A DNA stretch of 35,639 nt, taken from NCBI GenBank assembly GCA_025999935.1, contig BNXY01000027.1, positions 1 to 35,639 of the forward strand, written 5' to 3'. This DNA comes from Bacteroidia bacterium (lineage in GTDB: Bacteria > Bacteroidota > Bacteroidia > Bacteroidales > Azobacteroidaceae). The position numbers and the translations under genes were made by a program. Positions within the stretch are counted from its first letter, which is position 1, and each line of letters begins with the position of its first letter. Shown piece by piece: positions 1-9,500 of the stretch. Below the pieces are notes generated by a model, which had not been told where the DNA came from, did no database searches, and saw nothing but the letters and a program-made list of their open reading frames with translations.

Positions 1-630
1 GGACAGGTCGATGGTTCGGTGATTCCGGGAATGATTGGCTTGGAAGCCGGACAATCGGGTTTCGGAGATGTTTATGCATGGTTCTCAAAATTTGTGAACA
101 AATCCATTCCCGAATTAACCGAAGAAGCCGAAAAATTGCCCATTTCCGAAATGCTGATTGCCACCGACTGGCTCAACGGGCGGCGCACACCCGACGCCAA
201 TCAATTGGTAAAAGGCACGATTACCGGATTGACGCTGGGCAGTACGCCTGCAATGGTTTTCCGCGCATTGGTGGAAGCAACCGCCTACGGCTCGAAAGCC
301 ATTATCGACCGTTTCCTCGAAAACGGCATTGAAATAGAAAACGTTATCGGTATCGGCGGCATTTCCTTGAAATCGCCGTTTGTGATGCAAACTTTGGCGG
401 ATGTATTGGGAATGCCTATCAAAGTAGCAAAAACCGAACAGGCTTGCGCTTTCGGTGCAGCCATGTTTGCAGCAGTAGCCGCCGGTGTGTATGACAAGGT
501 TGAAGATGCCCAAAAGGCAATGGGACAAGGTTTCGCATTTGAATATGTTCCAAATGCAGAAAACCATCAACTCTATCTGGAATTGTATAAAAAGTACCAA
601 GCAATTGGAAAATTCACAGAGAATTGTTAA
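1..630 (+). CDS. araB: Ribulokinase, C-terminal part (5' end outside window)
   Basis: This is the last 209 codons of L-ribulokinase, which phosphorylates L-ribulose to L-ribulose 5-phosphate in cytoplasmic L-arabinose catabolism. The reading frame is open from base 1, so the gene starts upstream of the window. The start GQVDGSVIPGMIGLEAGQSG and the following FGDVYAWF match the FGGY-kinase C-terminal domain of Bacteroidota AraB. A later GIGGISLKSPFVMQTLADVL segment with ACAFGAAMFAA is the typical FGGY nucleotide-binding signature. The stop is TAA at 628-630. A small interspersed repeat follows at once and then the symporter gene, so araB and the transporter probably form one arabinose-use unit. 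Identification as AraB rather than another FGGY kinase rests on the motif and on the arabinosidase neighbours. Confidence 0.9.
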   Translation, partial: GQVDGSVIPGMIGLEAGQSGFGDVYAWFSKFVNKSIPELTEEAEKLPISEMLIATDWLNGRRTPDANQLVKGTITGLTLGSTPAMVFRALVEATAYGSKAIIDRFLENGIEIENVIGIGGISLKSPFVMQTLADVLGMPIKVAKTEQACAFGAAMFAAVAAGVYDKVEDAQKAMGQGFAFEYVPNAENHQLYLELYKKYQAIGKFTENC

Positions 631-700
631 CCCCCAACTCTCTAAAGGGGGCTTTTGGGCATCGCAACTTTAAAAGTCCCCTTTAGGGGATTTAGGGGTC
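631..700. repeat. Small interspersed repeat with CCCCTAAA/TTTAGGGG arms
   Basis: The spacer between araB and the symporter holds a repeat with CTAAAGGGG at 642-650 and CCCTTTAG-type arms at 678-686, able to form a 9-bp hairpin. Its reverse complement is recognisably similar to 5349-5410, which lies inside a coding region. The rest of the spacer (701-735) is AT-rich. The hairpin could act as an attenuator or stabilise mRNA ends, but no clean T tract follows it. Confidence 0.7.
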
Positions 701-735
701 GTAATTTTAAATTTTAAATTTTTAATTGATACAGT

Positions 736-2481
736 ATGAATTGGAATTCACATGAATTTTTATGGCTCGACTGGGTGATTATAGCCGTCGGGATATTGGC
801 CATAACGTGGGCGGTATGGCGTTCGATACAAAAAGATAAAAAATTGCAGCAGGGCGCCAACAGCGAAGACTATCTATTCGGAAAAGGCGAACCCTGGTAC
901 ATCATCGGTGCGGCTATTTTTGCCGCCAACATCGGCTCGGAACACTTGGTAGGACTTGCCGGAACAGGCGCCAAAGCAGGTGTAGGCATGGCGCACTGGG
1001 AGATGCAAGGCTGGATGATACTCATTTTGGGATGGCTCTTTGTGCCGTTCTATCAACTTCTGAACAATAAAATGGGGAAAATCATCACCATGCCCGACTT
1101 TCTCAAATATCGTTACACGCCTGCTACGGGTTCGTGGCTGTCTATCATCACGCTGATAGCCTACGTGCTGACCAAAGTGAGCGTAACGGCATTTACCGGC
1201 GGTATTTTCATGGAAAGTTTGCTGGGATTGCCTTTCTGGTACGGAGCCATCGGCTTGATAGTCTTAACGGGAATCTTTACTGTTCTCGGAGGAATGAAAG
1301 GTGTGATGACACTGTCCGCCATTCAAACGCCTATCCTTATCCTTGGCTCTTTCCTTGTACTTTTCTTGGGATTGGCTGCGCTCGGAGGCGGCAGTATCGC
1401 CGAAGGTTGGACGGCAATGATAGACTATTCTAAAACGCTAAGCGTAGGAGCAGACGGCGTGGCGCACGGCACGAACCACATGTTCCATTTCAATACGGGC
1501 GACCCGCTGTATGACGATTATCCCGGTTTTTGGGTGTTTATCGGAGCGTCCATTATCGGCTTTTGGTATTGGTGCACCGACCAGCATATCGTGCAACGGG
1601 TACTCGGACAACGCAAAGGCGAATCTAACGACGTTGTGATGAAACGCGCACGCAGAGGCAGTATCGCGGCAGGTTATTTCAAACTGTTGCCTGTATTTAT
1701 GTTCCTGATACCGGGTATGGTAGCCGCAGCATTGGCGGCGCGTCCCGACAGCGGATTTACGTTGGACAACCCCGACACCGCCTTTGGTTCCATGGTTAAG
1801 TTTGTATTGCCCGCCGGCGTGAAAGGCATTGTTACCGTAGGATTTATATCGGCATTGGTAGCTTCTTTGGCTGCATTCTTCAACTCTTGCGCTACGCTAT
1901 TTACGGAAGATTTTTACAAACCCAAATTCAAAAAGAAAAGCGAGGCTACTTACGTTTTGGTAGGTCGCGTGGCAACCATAGTGGTCGTGATATTGGGTAT
2001 TGTATGGATACCGGTCATGATGAGTTTGGGCAGCCTTTACGACTACCTGCAAGGCATCCAATCACTGCTTGCTCCGGCAATGGTAGCCGTATTTGCCTTG
2101 GGTATATTTTCCAAGAAAATTACGCCAAAGGCAGGTGAAGCAGGTATGATAGTCGGTTTTGCTATCGGTATGTTACGCTTGCTGACCAACATATTTACAG
2201 AAACAGGCACCAAAGCAATGACAGGCTGGTGCTGGGAAAGTACAGCATGGTTCTGGCAAACCAACTGGCTTATCTTTGAAATATGGTTGCTTGTCTTCAT
2301 CATGGCGTTGATGGTTGTCGTATCGTTCTTCACACCGAAACCAACCGCCAAGCAGATAGAAGCTATCACTTTCACCGGCGACTACAAGGCGCTCATCAGG
2401 CAGAGTTGGAACAAGTGGGATGTGATTGCATCGCTGGGTGTTGTGGCGCTTTGTGTGTTGTTTTATATTTATTTTTGGTAA
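736..2481 (+). CDS. Sodium/solute symporter (SSS family, SglT-like), probable sugar uptake
   Basis: This 581-residue inner-membrane protein is built of about 13-14 hydrophobic helices. Features of the SSS (SLC5) family are the early EDYLFGKGEPWYIIGAAIFAANIGSEHLVGLAG-type region (residues about 43-77), GGMKGVMTLSAIQTPILILG near 190-210, and the WYWCTDQHIVQRVLG motif near 280. Members couple sodium entry to uptake of sugars or other solutes. The position between araB and secreted arabinosidases suggests L-arabinose or arabinose-containing oligosaccharides as substrate; this is inference from context. ATG at 736 gives the normal family N terminus. A GH51 gene follows after 21 bp, so co-transcription is likely. 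Confidence 0.9.
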   Translation: MNWNSHEFLWLDWVIIAVGILAITWAVWRSIQKDKKLQQGANSEDYLFGKGEPWYIIGAAIFAANIGSEHLVGLAGTGAKAGVGMAHWEMQGWMILILGWLFVPFYQLLNNKMGKIITMPDFLKYRYTPATGSWLSIITLIAYVLTKVSVTAFTGGIFMESLLGLPFWYGAIGLIVLTGIFTVLGGMKGVMTLSAIQTPILILGSFLVLFLGLAALGGGSIAEGWTAMIDYSKTLSVGADGVAHGTNHMFHFNTGDPLYDDYPGFWVFIGASIIGFWYWCTDQHIVQRVLGQRKGESNDVVMKRARRGSIAAGYFKLLPVFMFLIPGMVAAALAARPDSGFTLDNPDTAFGSMVKFVLPAGVKGIVTVGFISALVASLAAFFNSCATLFTEDFYKPKFKKKSEATYVLVGRVATIVVVILGIVWIPVMMSLGSLYDYLQGIQSLLAPAMVAVFALGIFSKKITPKAGEAGMIVGFAIGMLRLLTNIFTETGTKAMTGWCWESTAWFWQTNWLIFEIWLLVFIMALMVVVSFFTPKPTAKQIEAITFTGDYKALIRQSWNKWDVIASLGVVALCVLFYIYFW

Positions 2482-2502
2482 AAAATTAATTGATAATTTA
2501 AG

Positions 2503-4041
2503 ATGAAAAAAGTATTTTTAGTAATAGGTATTTTATTTATATGCTTTCGGGCATCTTCCCAAGAGAAAGAAACAGTGATTCGTGTGTATCCGAATCAAGG
2601 GAAACAAATAATTAACAAGCATATTTACGGCCATTTTGCTGAACATCTCGGCACATGTATTTACGGTGGTTTATGGGTGGGCGAAAATTCGCCTGTTCCC
2701 AATATCAACGGTTACAGGAAAGATGCTGTCGAAGCGTTAAAAAAATTGCAAATACCCAATTTGCGTTGGCCCGGCGGTTGTTTTGCCGATGAATATCACT
2801 GGATGGATGGTATCGGGCCGAGAGCCAATCGTCCGAAAATGGTCAATAATAATTGGGGCGGCGTAGTTGAGGACAACAGTTTCGGTACGCACGAATTTTT
2901 AAATCTTTGCGAATTATTGGGTTGCGAACCCTATATCAGCGGCAATGTAGGCAGCGGAACGGTGGAAGAATTAGCCAAATGGGTGGAATACATGACTTCT
3001 GCCGGAGACAGTCCAATGGCGAATTTGCGCCGTCAAAACGGACGGGAAAAGCCTTGGAAAGTGAAATATCTGGGTGTTGGCAACGAAAGTTGGGGCTGTG
3101 GAGGCGATATGCTTCCAGAATATTATTCCGATTTATATCGCCGTTATGCCGTATATTGTCGGAATTTCGACGGAAACCGGCTCTTTAAAATAGCCAGCGG
3201 AGCCAGCGATTACGATTACAATTGGACGGAAACGCTGATGAAAAAAATCGGCAACAAGATGAATGGCTTATCGCTTCATTATTATACGGTAACAGGTTGG
3301 AACGGCAGTAAAGGTTCGGCAACTAACTTTTCTACGGACGATTATTATTGGATACTTGGTAAATGTTTGGAAATCGAAGAAGTGATTCAAAAACACAGTT
3401 CCATTATGGATAAATACGACAGCAACAAACGTATCGGATTAATGGTGGACGAATGGGGAACTTGGTTCGACGTGGAACCCGGAACAAATCCCGGCTTTCT
3501 GTATCAGCAGAACACGATGCGCGATGCTTTTGTTGCCGCTTTGACCTTGAATGTCTTCAATAAATACAGCGACCGTATTTCGATGGCAAACATTGCACAA
3601 GTAGCCAATGTGTTGCAATCCATGATATTGACAAAAGACGAAAAAATGATTCTTACGCCGACGTATCATGTTTTTGAAATGTATAAAGTGCATCAAGATG
3701 CAACTTATTTGCCCTTGGAAATTCTGTCGGATACGAAAGAAATCCGGAAACGCAATGTTCCATTGGTCAGCGCCTCGGCCTCGCAAAAAGACGGTATCAC
3801 ACATATTACTTTGGCGAATATTGATTTGGATGCCGCTCAATCTATTGTGATTGATTGTTCCGGTTTAAAACTAAATAACGTGACCGGCAGAATACTGACA
3901 TCCGCCAAAATCAACGATTACAACACTTTTGAGAAGCCGGACGCGATAAAACCGCAGGTATTCAAGGATGTTAAAATATCCAACGGTAAATTGACGGTCA
4001 AACTACCGGCGAAAGCGATTGCTGTACTTGAAATTCGGTAG
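2503..4041 (+). CDS. GH51 alpha-L-arabinofuranosidase, secreted
   Basis: This 512-residue enzyme should cleave terminal alpha-L-arabinofuranosyl residues from arabinan, arabinoxylan or arabinogalactan. A signal peptide is visible at the N terminus ([20 protein letters not shown]), pointing to the periplasm or cell surface. GH51 hallmarks are [10 protein letters not shown] near residue 41, [14 protein letters not shown] near 87, the acid/base Glu195 in GVGNES, and the nucleophile Glu317 in [10 protein letters not shown]-terminal beta-sandwich runs from about 400 to the end. Length matches the single-domain GH51 type. It sits 21 bp after the symporter, and a strong terminator hairpin follows at 4099-4147, so it probably ends the araB-symporter-GH51 unit. 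Confidence 0.94.
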   Translation: MKKVFLVIGILFICFRASSQEKETVIRVYPNQGKQIINKHIYGHFAEHLGTCIYGGLWVGENSPVPNINGYRKDAVEALKKLQIPNLRWPGGCFADEYHWMDGIGPRANRPKMVNNNWGGVVEDNSFGTHEFLNLCELLGCEPYISGNVGSGTVEELAKWVEYMTSAGDSPMANLRRQNGREKPWKVKYLGVGNESWGCGGDMLPEYYSDLYRRYAVYCRNFDGNRLFKIASGASDYDYNWTETLMKKIGNKMNGLSLHYYTVTGWNGSKGSATNFSTDDYYWILGKCLEIEEVIQKHSSIMDKYDSNKRIGLMVDEWGTWFDVEPGTNPGFLYQQNTMRDAFVAALTLNVFNKYSDRISMANIAQVANVLQSMILTKDEKMILTPTYHVFEMYKVHQDATYLPLEILSDTKEIRKRNVPLVSASASQKDGITHITLANIDLDAAQSIVIDCSGLKLNNVTGRILTSAKINDYNTFEKPDAIKPQVFKDVKISNGKLTVKLPAKAIAVLEIR

Positions 4042-4098
4042 AAATGATTTTAATCATCTATATGTAAAAAAAGATTTTAGGTATCAAATTTTTTGTCG

Positions 4099-4147
4099 AA
4101 AGGCTGTCAAAAATTGTTGAAAAATATTTAACTTTGACAGCCTTTTT
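4099..4147 (+). terminator. Rho-independent terminator after GH51
   Basis: A perfect 13-bp stem (4099-4111 with 4133-4145, core GGCTGTCAAA) encloses a 21-nt loop and runs into a T tract. It lies in the 124-bp gap between GH51 and the next gene, whose start is only 19 bp further on. Either it separates two transcripts or it partly attenuates readthrough. No TAnnTTTG promoter is evident between the hairpin and the next ATG. Confidence 0.75.
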
Positions 4148-4165
4148 TAATTTAATAAACCCGTC

Positions 4166-6553
4166 ATGGCAAAACATAGTTTTTATTTATCATTATTGCT
4201 TTTCAGCTTGATTATTGGTTGGGAAGATATTTCCGCACAACCGTACAGTGCGTTTCGTCCCGGCGAAACCGGGAAAGACAACGATGGCGTTCATACTAAC
4301 GCCCCAAGAAATGATCGCGAAGATTTTATTAAAATCATCCGAAAAGTGAATGACCGGTGGCAAACCACCCATCCCGAACCGGCTAATGCCTTTTGGCATC
4401 CGGCCGCTTACCATACGGGTAATATGGCCGCTTATTTCGCCACAGGAGATGAAAAATATCGCCAATATTCCGAACGTTGGGCGGAAAAAAACGAATGGAA
4501 AGGCGCAAAATCCGATAACCGCAAACAGTGGAAATATGCGTATGGCGAAACCGATGAGCATGTCCTTTTCGGCGACTGGCAAATCTGTTTTCAAACCTAT
4601 ATCGACTTATACCGGCTCAATCCTGAAGCACGAAAAATTGCCAGGGCGAAGGAAGTGATGGAATATGAAATGTCCACGCCGAACACCGATTATTGGTGGT
4701 GGGCGGATGGGTTGTATATGGTGATGCCGGTAATGACTAAATTGTATAAAGTGACCGGAAAAGAAATCTATTTGCAAAAACTTTACGAATACTTTTCTTA
4801 TGCCAAAAACTTAATGTACGATGGCGATGCCGGATTATTTTATCGGGATGCCAAATATATCTATCCGAAACACAAAACCAACCAAGGACTTAAAGATTTT
4901 TGGTCGAGAGGCAACGGTTGGGTATTTGCCGGTTTAGCAAAAGTGTTGCAAGACTTGCCTGTTGCGGATGCGCATCGCAACGAATATATTCAAGTCTATC
5001 AAAGTATGGCAAAGGCGCTCAAAGCCTCCCAACAAGCAGAAGGGCATTGGACAAGAAGTCTCTTGGATGCTGCCCAAGCCCCCGGATTTGAAACGAGTGG
5101 AACCGCATTTTTTACTTATGGTTTCCTTTGGGGAATGAATGCCGGCATTTTAGACAAAGACGTTTATTCATCCGTTGCAAACAAAAGCTGGAATTACTTG
5201 ACAACAATCGCATTACAACCGGACGGAACGGTAGGTTACGTTCAACCCATCGGTGAACGAGCCGACCAGCATAAAAATGTGGACGCCAAAACAACTGCCG
5301 ATTTTGGAGTGGGCGCATTTCTCTTGGCAGCTTGCGAAATGTTGAATAGCCCCCTAAATCCCCCTCAGGGAGACTTTGAAACTTCCCTCCCCTTGAGAGG
5401 AAGGGTTGGGACTGACCGTGAATATTGGGCTGATTTGGCGTATCGTATAGCCGCGCCGGTGTTGAGTAATATGAGTAAAGGCGAGCTGAAAAAGAATATG
5501 CAAGTGGAAGTCAGTCCCAACTGGGACGGTCGTAACAAGAACGTTACCTATATGGAATGTTTCGGAAGATTGATGTCCGGTATCGCACCCTGGCTTTCGC
5601 TTCCCGACGATGATACGGACGAAGGGAAACAACGCAAACAGTTACGTGAATGGGCTTTGAAAAGTTACGCCCATGCCGTCGATCCTAAAAGCCCCGACTA
5701 TTTGTTGTGGCGCAACGAAGGACAGCCGTTGGTGGACGCCGCTTTCATCGCAAGCAGTTTCCTGCGCGCTCCGCAACAATTGTGGCAACCTTTGGATACC
5801 TTGACCAAACAAAGATATATCGCCGAATTTCAACAGTTGCGCCGCATCGATCCGCCCTACACCAATTGGTTGCTGTTCTCGGCAATGATAGAAACTTTCC
5901 TGATGACGGCTGACGCCCAATACGATATGTACCGCATCCATTCGGCTATTCGCAAGATAGAAGAATGGTATGTGGGCGATGGCTGGTATTCGGACGGCGA
6001 ACATTTCGCTTTCGATTATTACAATAGTTACGTGATTCAACCCATGTACAGGCAGGTACTGGAAATTCTCTACAGCAAAAAACGTCTTTCCGTGAATAAA
6101 ACGCTGGATGATGCCAAAAAGCGGATGCAACGCTACGGCATGATACTCGAACGGTTTATTTCGCCCGAAGCGTCATTCCCCACATTCGGGCGTTCCATGA
6201 CTTACCGCTTGGGCGTTTTTCAACCCTTGTCGTTGTTGGCGTGGAAAGAAGATTTACCGAAAGAATTACCCGAAGGACAGGTTCGCAACGCATTGACTTC
6301 GGTCATGAAACGGATGTTTTCGCAAGAAGGAAATTTCAACGAAAAAGGCTTTTTGCAATTGGGTTTTGCCGGTCATCAGCCCGACTTAGCGGATTCGTAC
6401 TCCAACAACGGAAGTATGTATCTTACCTCAGAAGTCTTTCTTCCTTTGGGACTTCCGGCAAATCATTCGTTCTGGACAGCGCCACCATTGGATTGGACGG
6501 GGAAAAAGGCATGGAACGGCAAATCGTTTCCTAAAGACCATGCAATAAGATAA
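4166..6553 (+). CDS. GH105 unsaturated glycuronyl hydrolase-like / DUF2264 fusion protein
   Basis: This 795-residue exported protein has a signal peptide (about residues 1-25) and two domains. Residues about 45-393 resemble GH105 unsaturated rhamnogalacturonyl/glucuronyl hydrolases: an alpha/alpha barrel with WWWADGLYMVMP, where Asp181 fits the catalytic Asp, and FWSRGNGWVFAGL near 245. Residues about 417-795 resemble DUF2264, with YMECFGRLMSGIAPWLSLP, LREWALKSYAHAVDP and SDGEHFAFDYYNSYVIQPMY. DUF2264 is a family of uncertain function found in pectin and rhamnogalacturonan loci. The linker (residues 395-415) is encoded by an interspersed repeat (5349-5410). Two bases separate this gene from the next, so they form one operon. 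Substrate is not determined; a pectic or arabinogalactan side chain is plausible. Confidence 0.85.
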   Translation: MAKHSFYLSLLLFSLIIGWEDISAQPYSAFRPGETGKDNDGVHTNAPRNDREDFIKIIRKVNDRWQTTHPEPANAFWHPAAYHTGNMAAYFATGDEKYRQYSERWAEKNEWKGAKSDNRKQWKYAYGETDEHVLFGDWQICFQTYIDLYRLNPEARKIARAKEVMEYEMSTPNTDYWWWADGLYMVMPVMTKLYKVTGKEIYLQKLYEYFSYAKNLMYDGDAGLFYRDAKYIYPKHKTNQGLKDFWSRGNGWVFAGLAKVLQDLPVADAHRNEYIQVYQSMAKALKASQQAEGHWTRSLLDAAQAPGFETSGTAFFTYGFLWGMNAGILDKDVYSSVANKSWNYLTTIALQPDGTVGYVQPIGERADQHKNVDAKTTADFGVGAFLLAACEMLNSPLNPPQGDFETSLPLRGRVGTDREYWADLAYRIAAPVLSNMSKGELKKNMQVEVSPNWDGRNKNVTYMECFGRLMSGIAPWLSLPDDDTDEGKQRKQLREWALKSYAHAVDPKSPDYLLWRNEGQPLVDAAFIASSFLRAPQQLWQPLDTLTKQRYIAEFQQLRRIDPPYTNWLLFSAMIETFLMTADAQYDMYRIHSAIRKIEEWYVGDGWYSDGEHFAFDYYNSYVIQPMYRQVLEILYSKKRLSVNKTLDDAKKRMQRYGMILERFISPEASFPTFGRSMTYRLGVFQPLSLLAWKEDLPKELPEGQVRNALTSVMKRMFSQEGNFNEKGFLQLGFAGHQPDLADSYSNNGSMYLTSEVFLPLGLPANHSFWTAPPLDWTGKKAWNGKSFPKDHAIR
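5349..5410. repeat. Interspersed repeat inside coding sequence at a domain junction
   Basis: The stretch begins AGCCCCCTAAATCCCCCTC and ends GAGAGGAAGGGTTGGG. It resembles the reverse complement of the intergenic repeat at 631-700. It is 62 nt long, stays open in the gene's frame and encodes about S395-G415, a proline/glycine-rich linker between the GH105-like and DUF2264 domains. Both domains resume cleanly on either side. Confidence 0.7.
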
Positions 6554-6555
6554 AT

Positions 6556-9500
6556 ATGAAATATATTAGCATTGTATTTATATCCCTGATTTCGCTTGTA
6601 TCCTTTGCACAAGAAATTCAACCGGATTTGAAAGGCTGGGCAAAAAACTCCGTAAACACGGTTGTTTTTCGGAACAATTCCCTTGTGAGTTTCGATACCT
6701 TGCAATTTATGGCCTATTATGATGACGAAGGTTTTCTTTGTCTGGCGAAAAGAGTTTTGAACAGTACAACTTGGACGATGAAAAAAACCGCCTATAAGGG
6801 CAATGTGCAGGATGCACACAATTGCATTTCCATCATGGTCGATGGCGATGGTTATCTGCACGTAGCGTGGAATCACCACAATTCCCCCTTGAATTATACC
6901 AAAAGTAGAGACGCCCAATTGGGCGTCTCTACATCATTGGATTTGGAAGAAAAACAGGCGATGACCGGTCAACAGGAAAACAAATTGACTTATCCGGGTT
7001 TTTACAAACTGAGCAATGGAAATTTATTGTTCCTTTATCGCGAAGGCGGTTCGGGCAACGGTAATTTGGTCGTGAATACGTATGATATCCATACGAAAAA
7101 GTGGACGCAATTACACGATAATTTAGTTTCGGGCGAAGGTTTCCGCAATGCCTATTGGCAAGCCTGTACGGATACGAAAGGTAATATTCATCTTTCGTGG
7201 GTATGGCGCGAAACGCCCGATGTAGCCACCAATCACGATATGTGTTACGCCCGCTCGACCGATGGCGGCAAAACATGGATAAATTCTAAAGGTAAAAAAT
7301 ATGCCTTGCCTATTACGGAAAAATCGGCTGAATATGCAGCCATTATACCGCAAAAAAGTGAATTAATCAACCAAACTTCCATGACCGCTGATAATGCCGG
7401 AAATCCCTATATTGCTACTTATTACCGCAAGCCGGATTCGCAAATTCCACAATACCATATTATTTTCTTGAAAAATAACAAATGGCGGGATGTGTCGCTT
7501 GATTTTAGAAAAACGCCATTCAGTTTGAGTGGAGGAGGAACAAAAAAAATCCCCATTGCACGCCCGCAAATCTTGTTTTCAAACAATGCGCCGGTATTGA
7601 TTTTTCGCGATGAAGAACGAGGGAGCAAAGTCTCCATCGCCATCTGCAATAATTTCCCCAAAAGCCAATGGCGAATCACAGACGTAACCGACTATTCTGT
7701 TGGCGATTGGGAGCCAACTTACGATACCGAATTATGGAAAACCCGGCAACAGTTGGATGTATTCATTCAAAAAACGGAACAAAAAGACAATGAGGGAACA
7801 GCGGAAATCGCAGCGCAACCCGTTTCGGTGTTAAATATTCCATGGATACAGGAAAAAGAGCCGGTTACGCCGCTTTCAGGCAAACAGGCAGGGAATAAAT
7901 ACTCGGATTATCCGATTCAACAAGTGAATCTGAATTACGTAACATTGACGGATGCTTTTTGGTTGCCCAAAATACAAACCATTCAGAAAAAAACCATCCA
8001 ATATGCTTTTGACAAATGCGATTCGGAAGGACGATTTGAAAATTTCATTACCGCCGGAAAAGTGATGAACGGAGGAACAGGCAAAACTCGCGGTGTGATG
8101 CCGTTCGATGATACGGATGTATATAAAACGATTGAGGGCGCTGCTTATTCATTAATCAGCGCTCCCGATCCGGAATTAGAAAATTATCTGGATTCCATTA
8201 TTGCAATTGTTAAAACCGGACAAGAGCCTGATGGATACCTGACCACTTGGCGAACAATCGACCCAGGCAATCCGCCCGCCCAATGGGTAAAATCCGGAGG
8301 CGGACGTTGGTTTGATCTGGGGTCAAGCCACGAATTGTACAATAGCGGACATTTGTTTGAAGCGGCAACGGCGCATTATTGGGCTACCGGAAAACGGAAT
8401 TTCCTCGATATAGCGCTCAAAAATGCCGATTTATTGGTCAAAGTATTCGGCGACAGCGCCAATTATGAAATTCCCGGACATCAAATCGCCGAAACGGGAT
8501 TAATCAAATTATACCAAATTACCGATAATGAAGATTATCTGAAATTGGCAAAGAAATTCTTGGATTTGAGAGGCGATGCCGCCCACCGGCATATTCGGGG
8601 CGCATACAGTCAAGACCATCTTCCGGTCGCTCAACAAGACGAAGTAGTGGGACATGCGGTAAGAGCGGTGTATATGTATGCCGGAATGACCGACATTGCG
8701 GCTATCTATGGCGAAAAATCGTATCTAAATGCAGTTAATAATCTGTGGAATAATATGGTAAATAAAAAACTGTATATTACCGGAGGAATTGGAGCCCGTC
8801 ACGACGGCGAATCATTCGGCGACAACTACGAACTTCCGAATCTGACGGCTTACAGCGAAACCTGCGCCGCTATCGGAAGCGTTTATTGGAACGATCGCTT
8901 ATTCCGTCTTACCGGTAATTCTAAATACTATGACATTCTCGAAAGAACGCTCTACAATGCACTCATAGCAGGTATTTCGTTGGAAGGTACGGAGTTCTTC
9001 TATCCCAATCCCTTGGAATCGGATGGAAAATATAAATTTAATGCCGGTGTGTCGTGTACACGTCATGCGTGGTTCGATTGTTCGTGTTGTCCCACGAATC
9101 TCATTCGGTTTATACCCTACATTCCCAATTTAATTTATGCAACAGAGGGCGATAATCTCTATGTCAATTTGTTTATGTCGAATAAAGCCGCGATTCCGGT
9201 TCAGGGAAAAACGGTTGATATACAACAAGAAACCAATTATCCGTGGCAAGGCAACATCAATCTCAACGTAAAAACAGAGAAACCGCAAAAATTCACATTG
9301 AAAATACGGATTCCCGGTTGGGCAAAGAATGAAGTTACTCCCGGATCGCTTTATACTTATAGCGATAAATTGGACGAAACATTTCAAGTTTTATTGAATG
9401 GTTCAAGCATTCAAACGCAAATAAAAAACGGTTATATAGAAATCTCAAAGGAATGGACGGGAGATAATCGAATCGAATTGATTTTGCCCATGAAAGTGCG

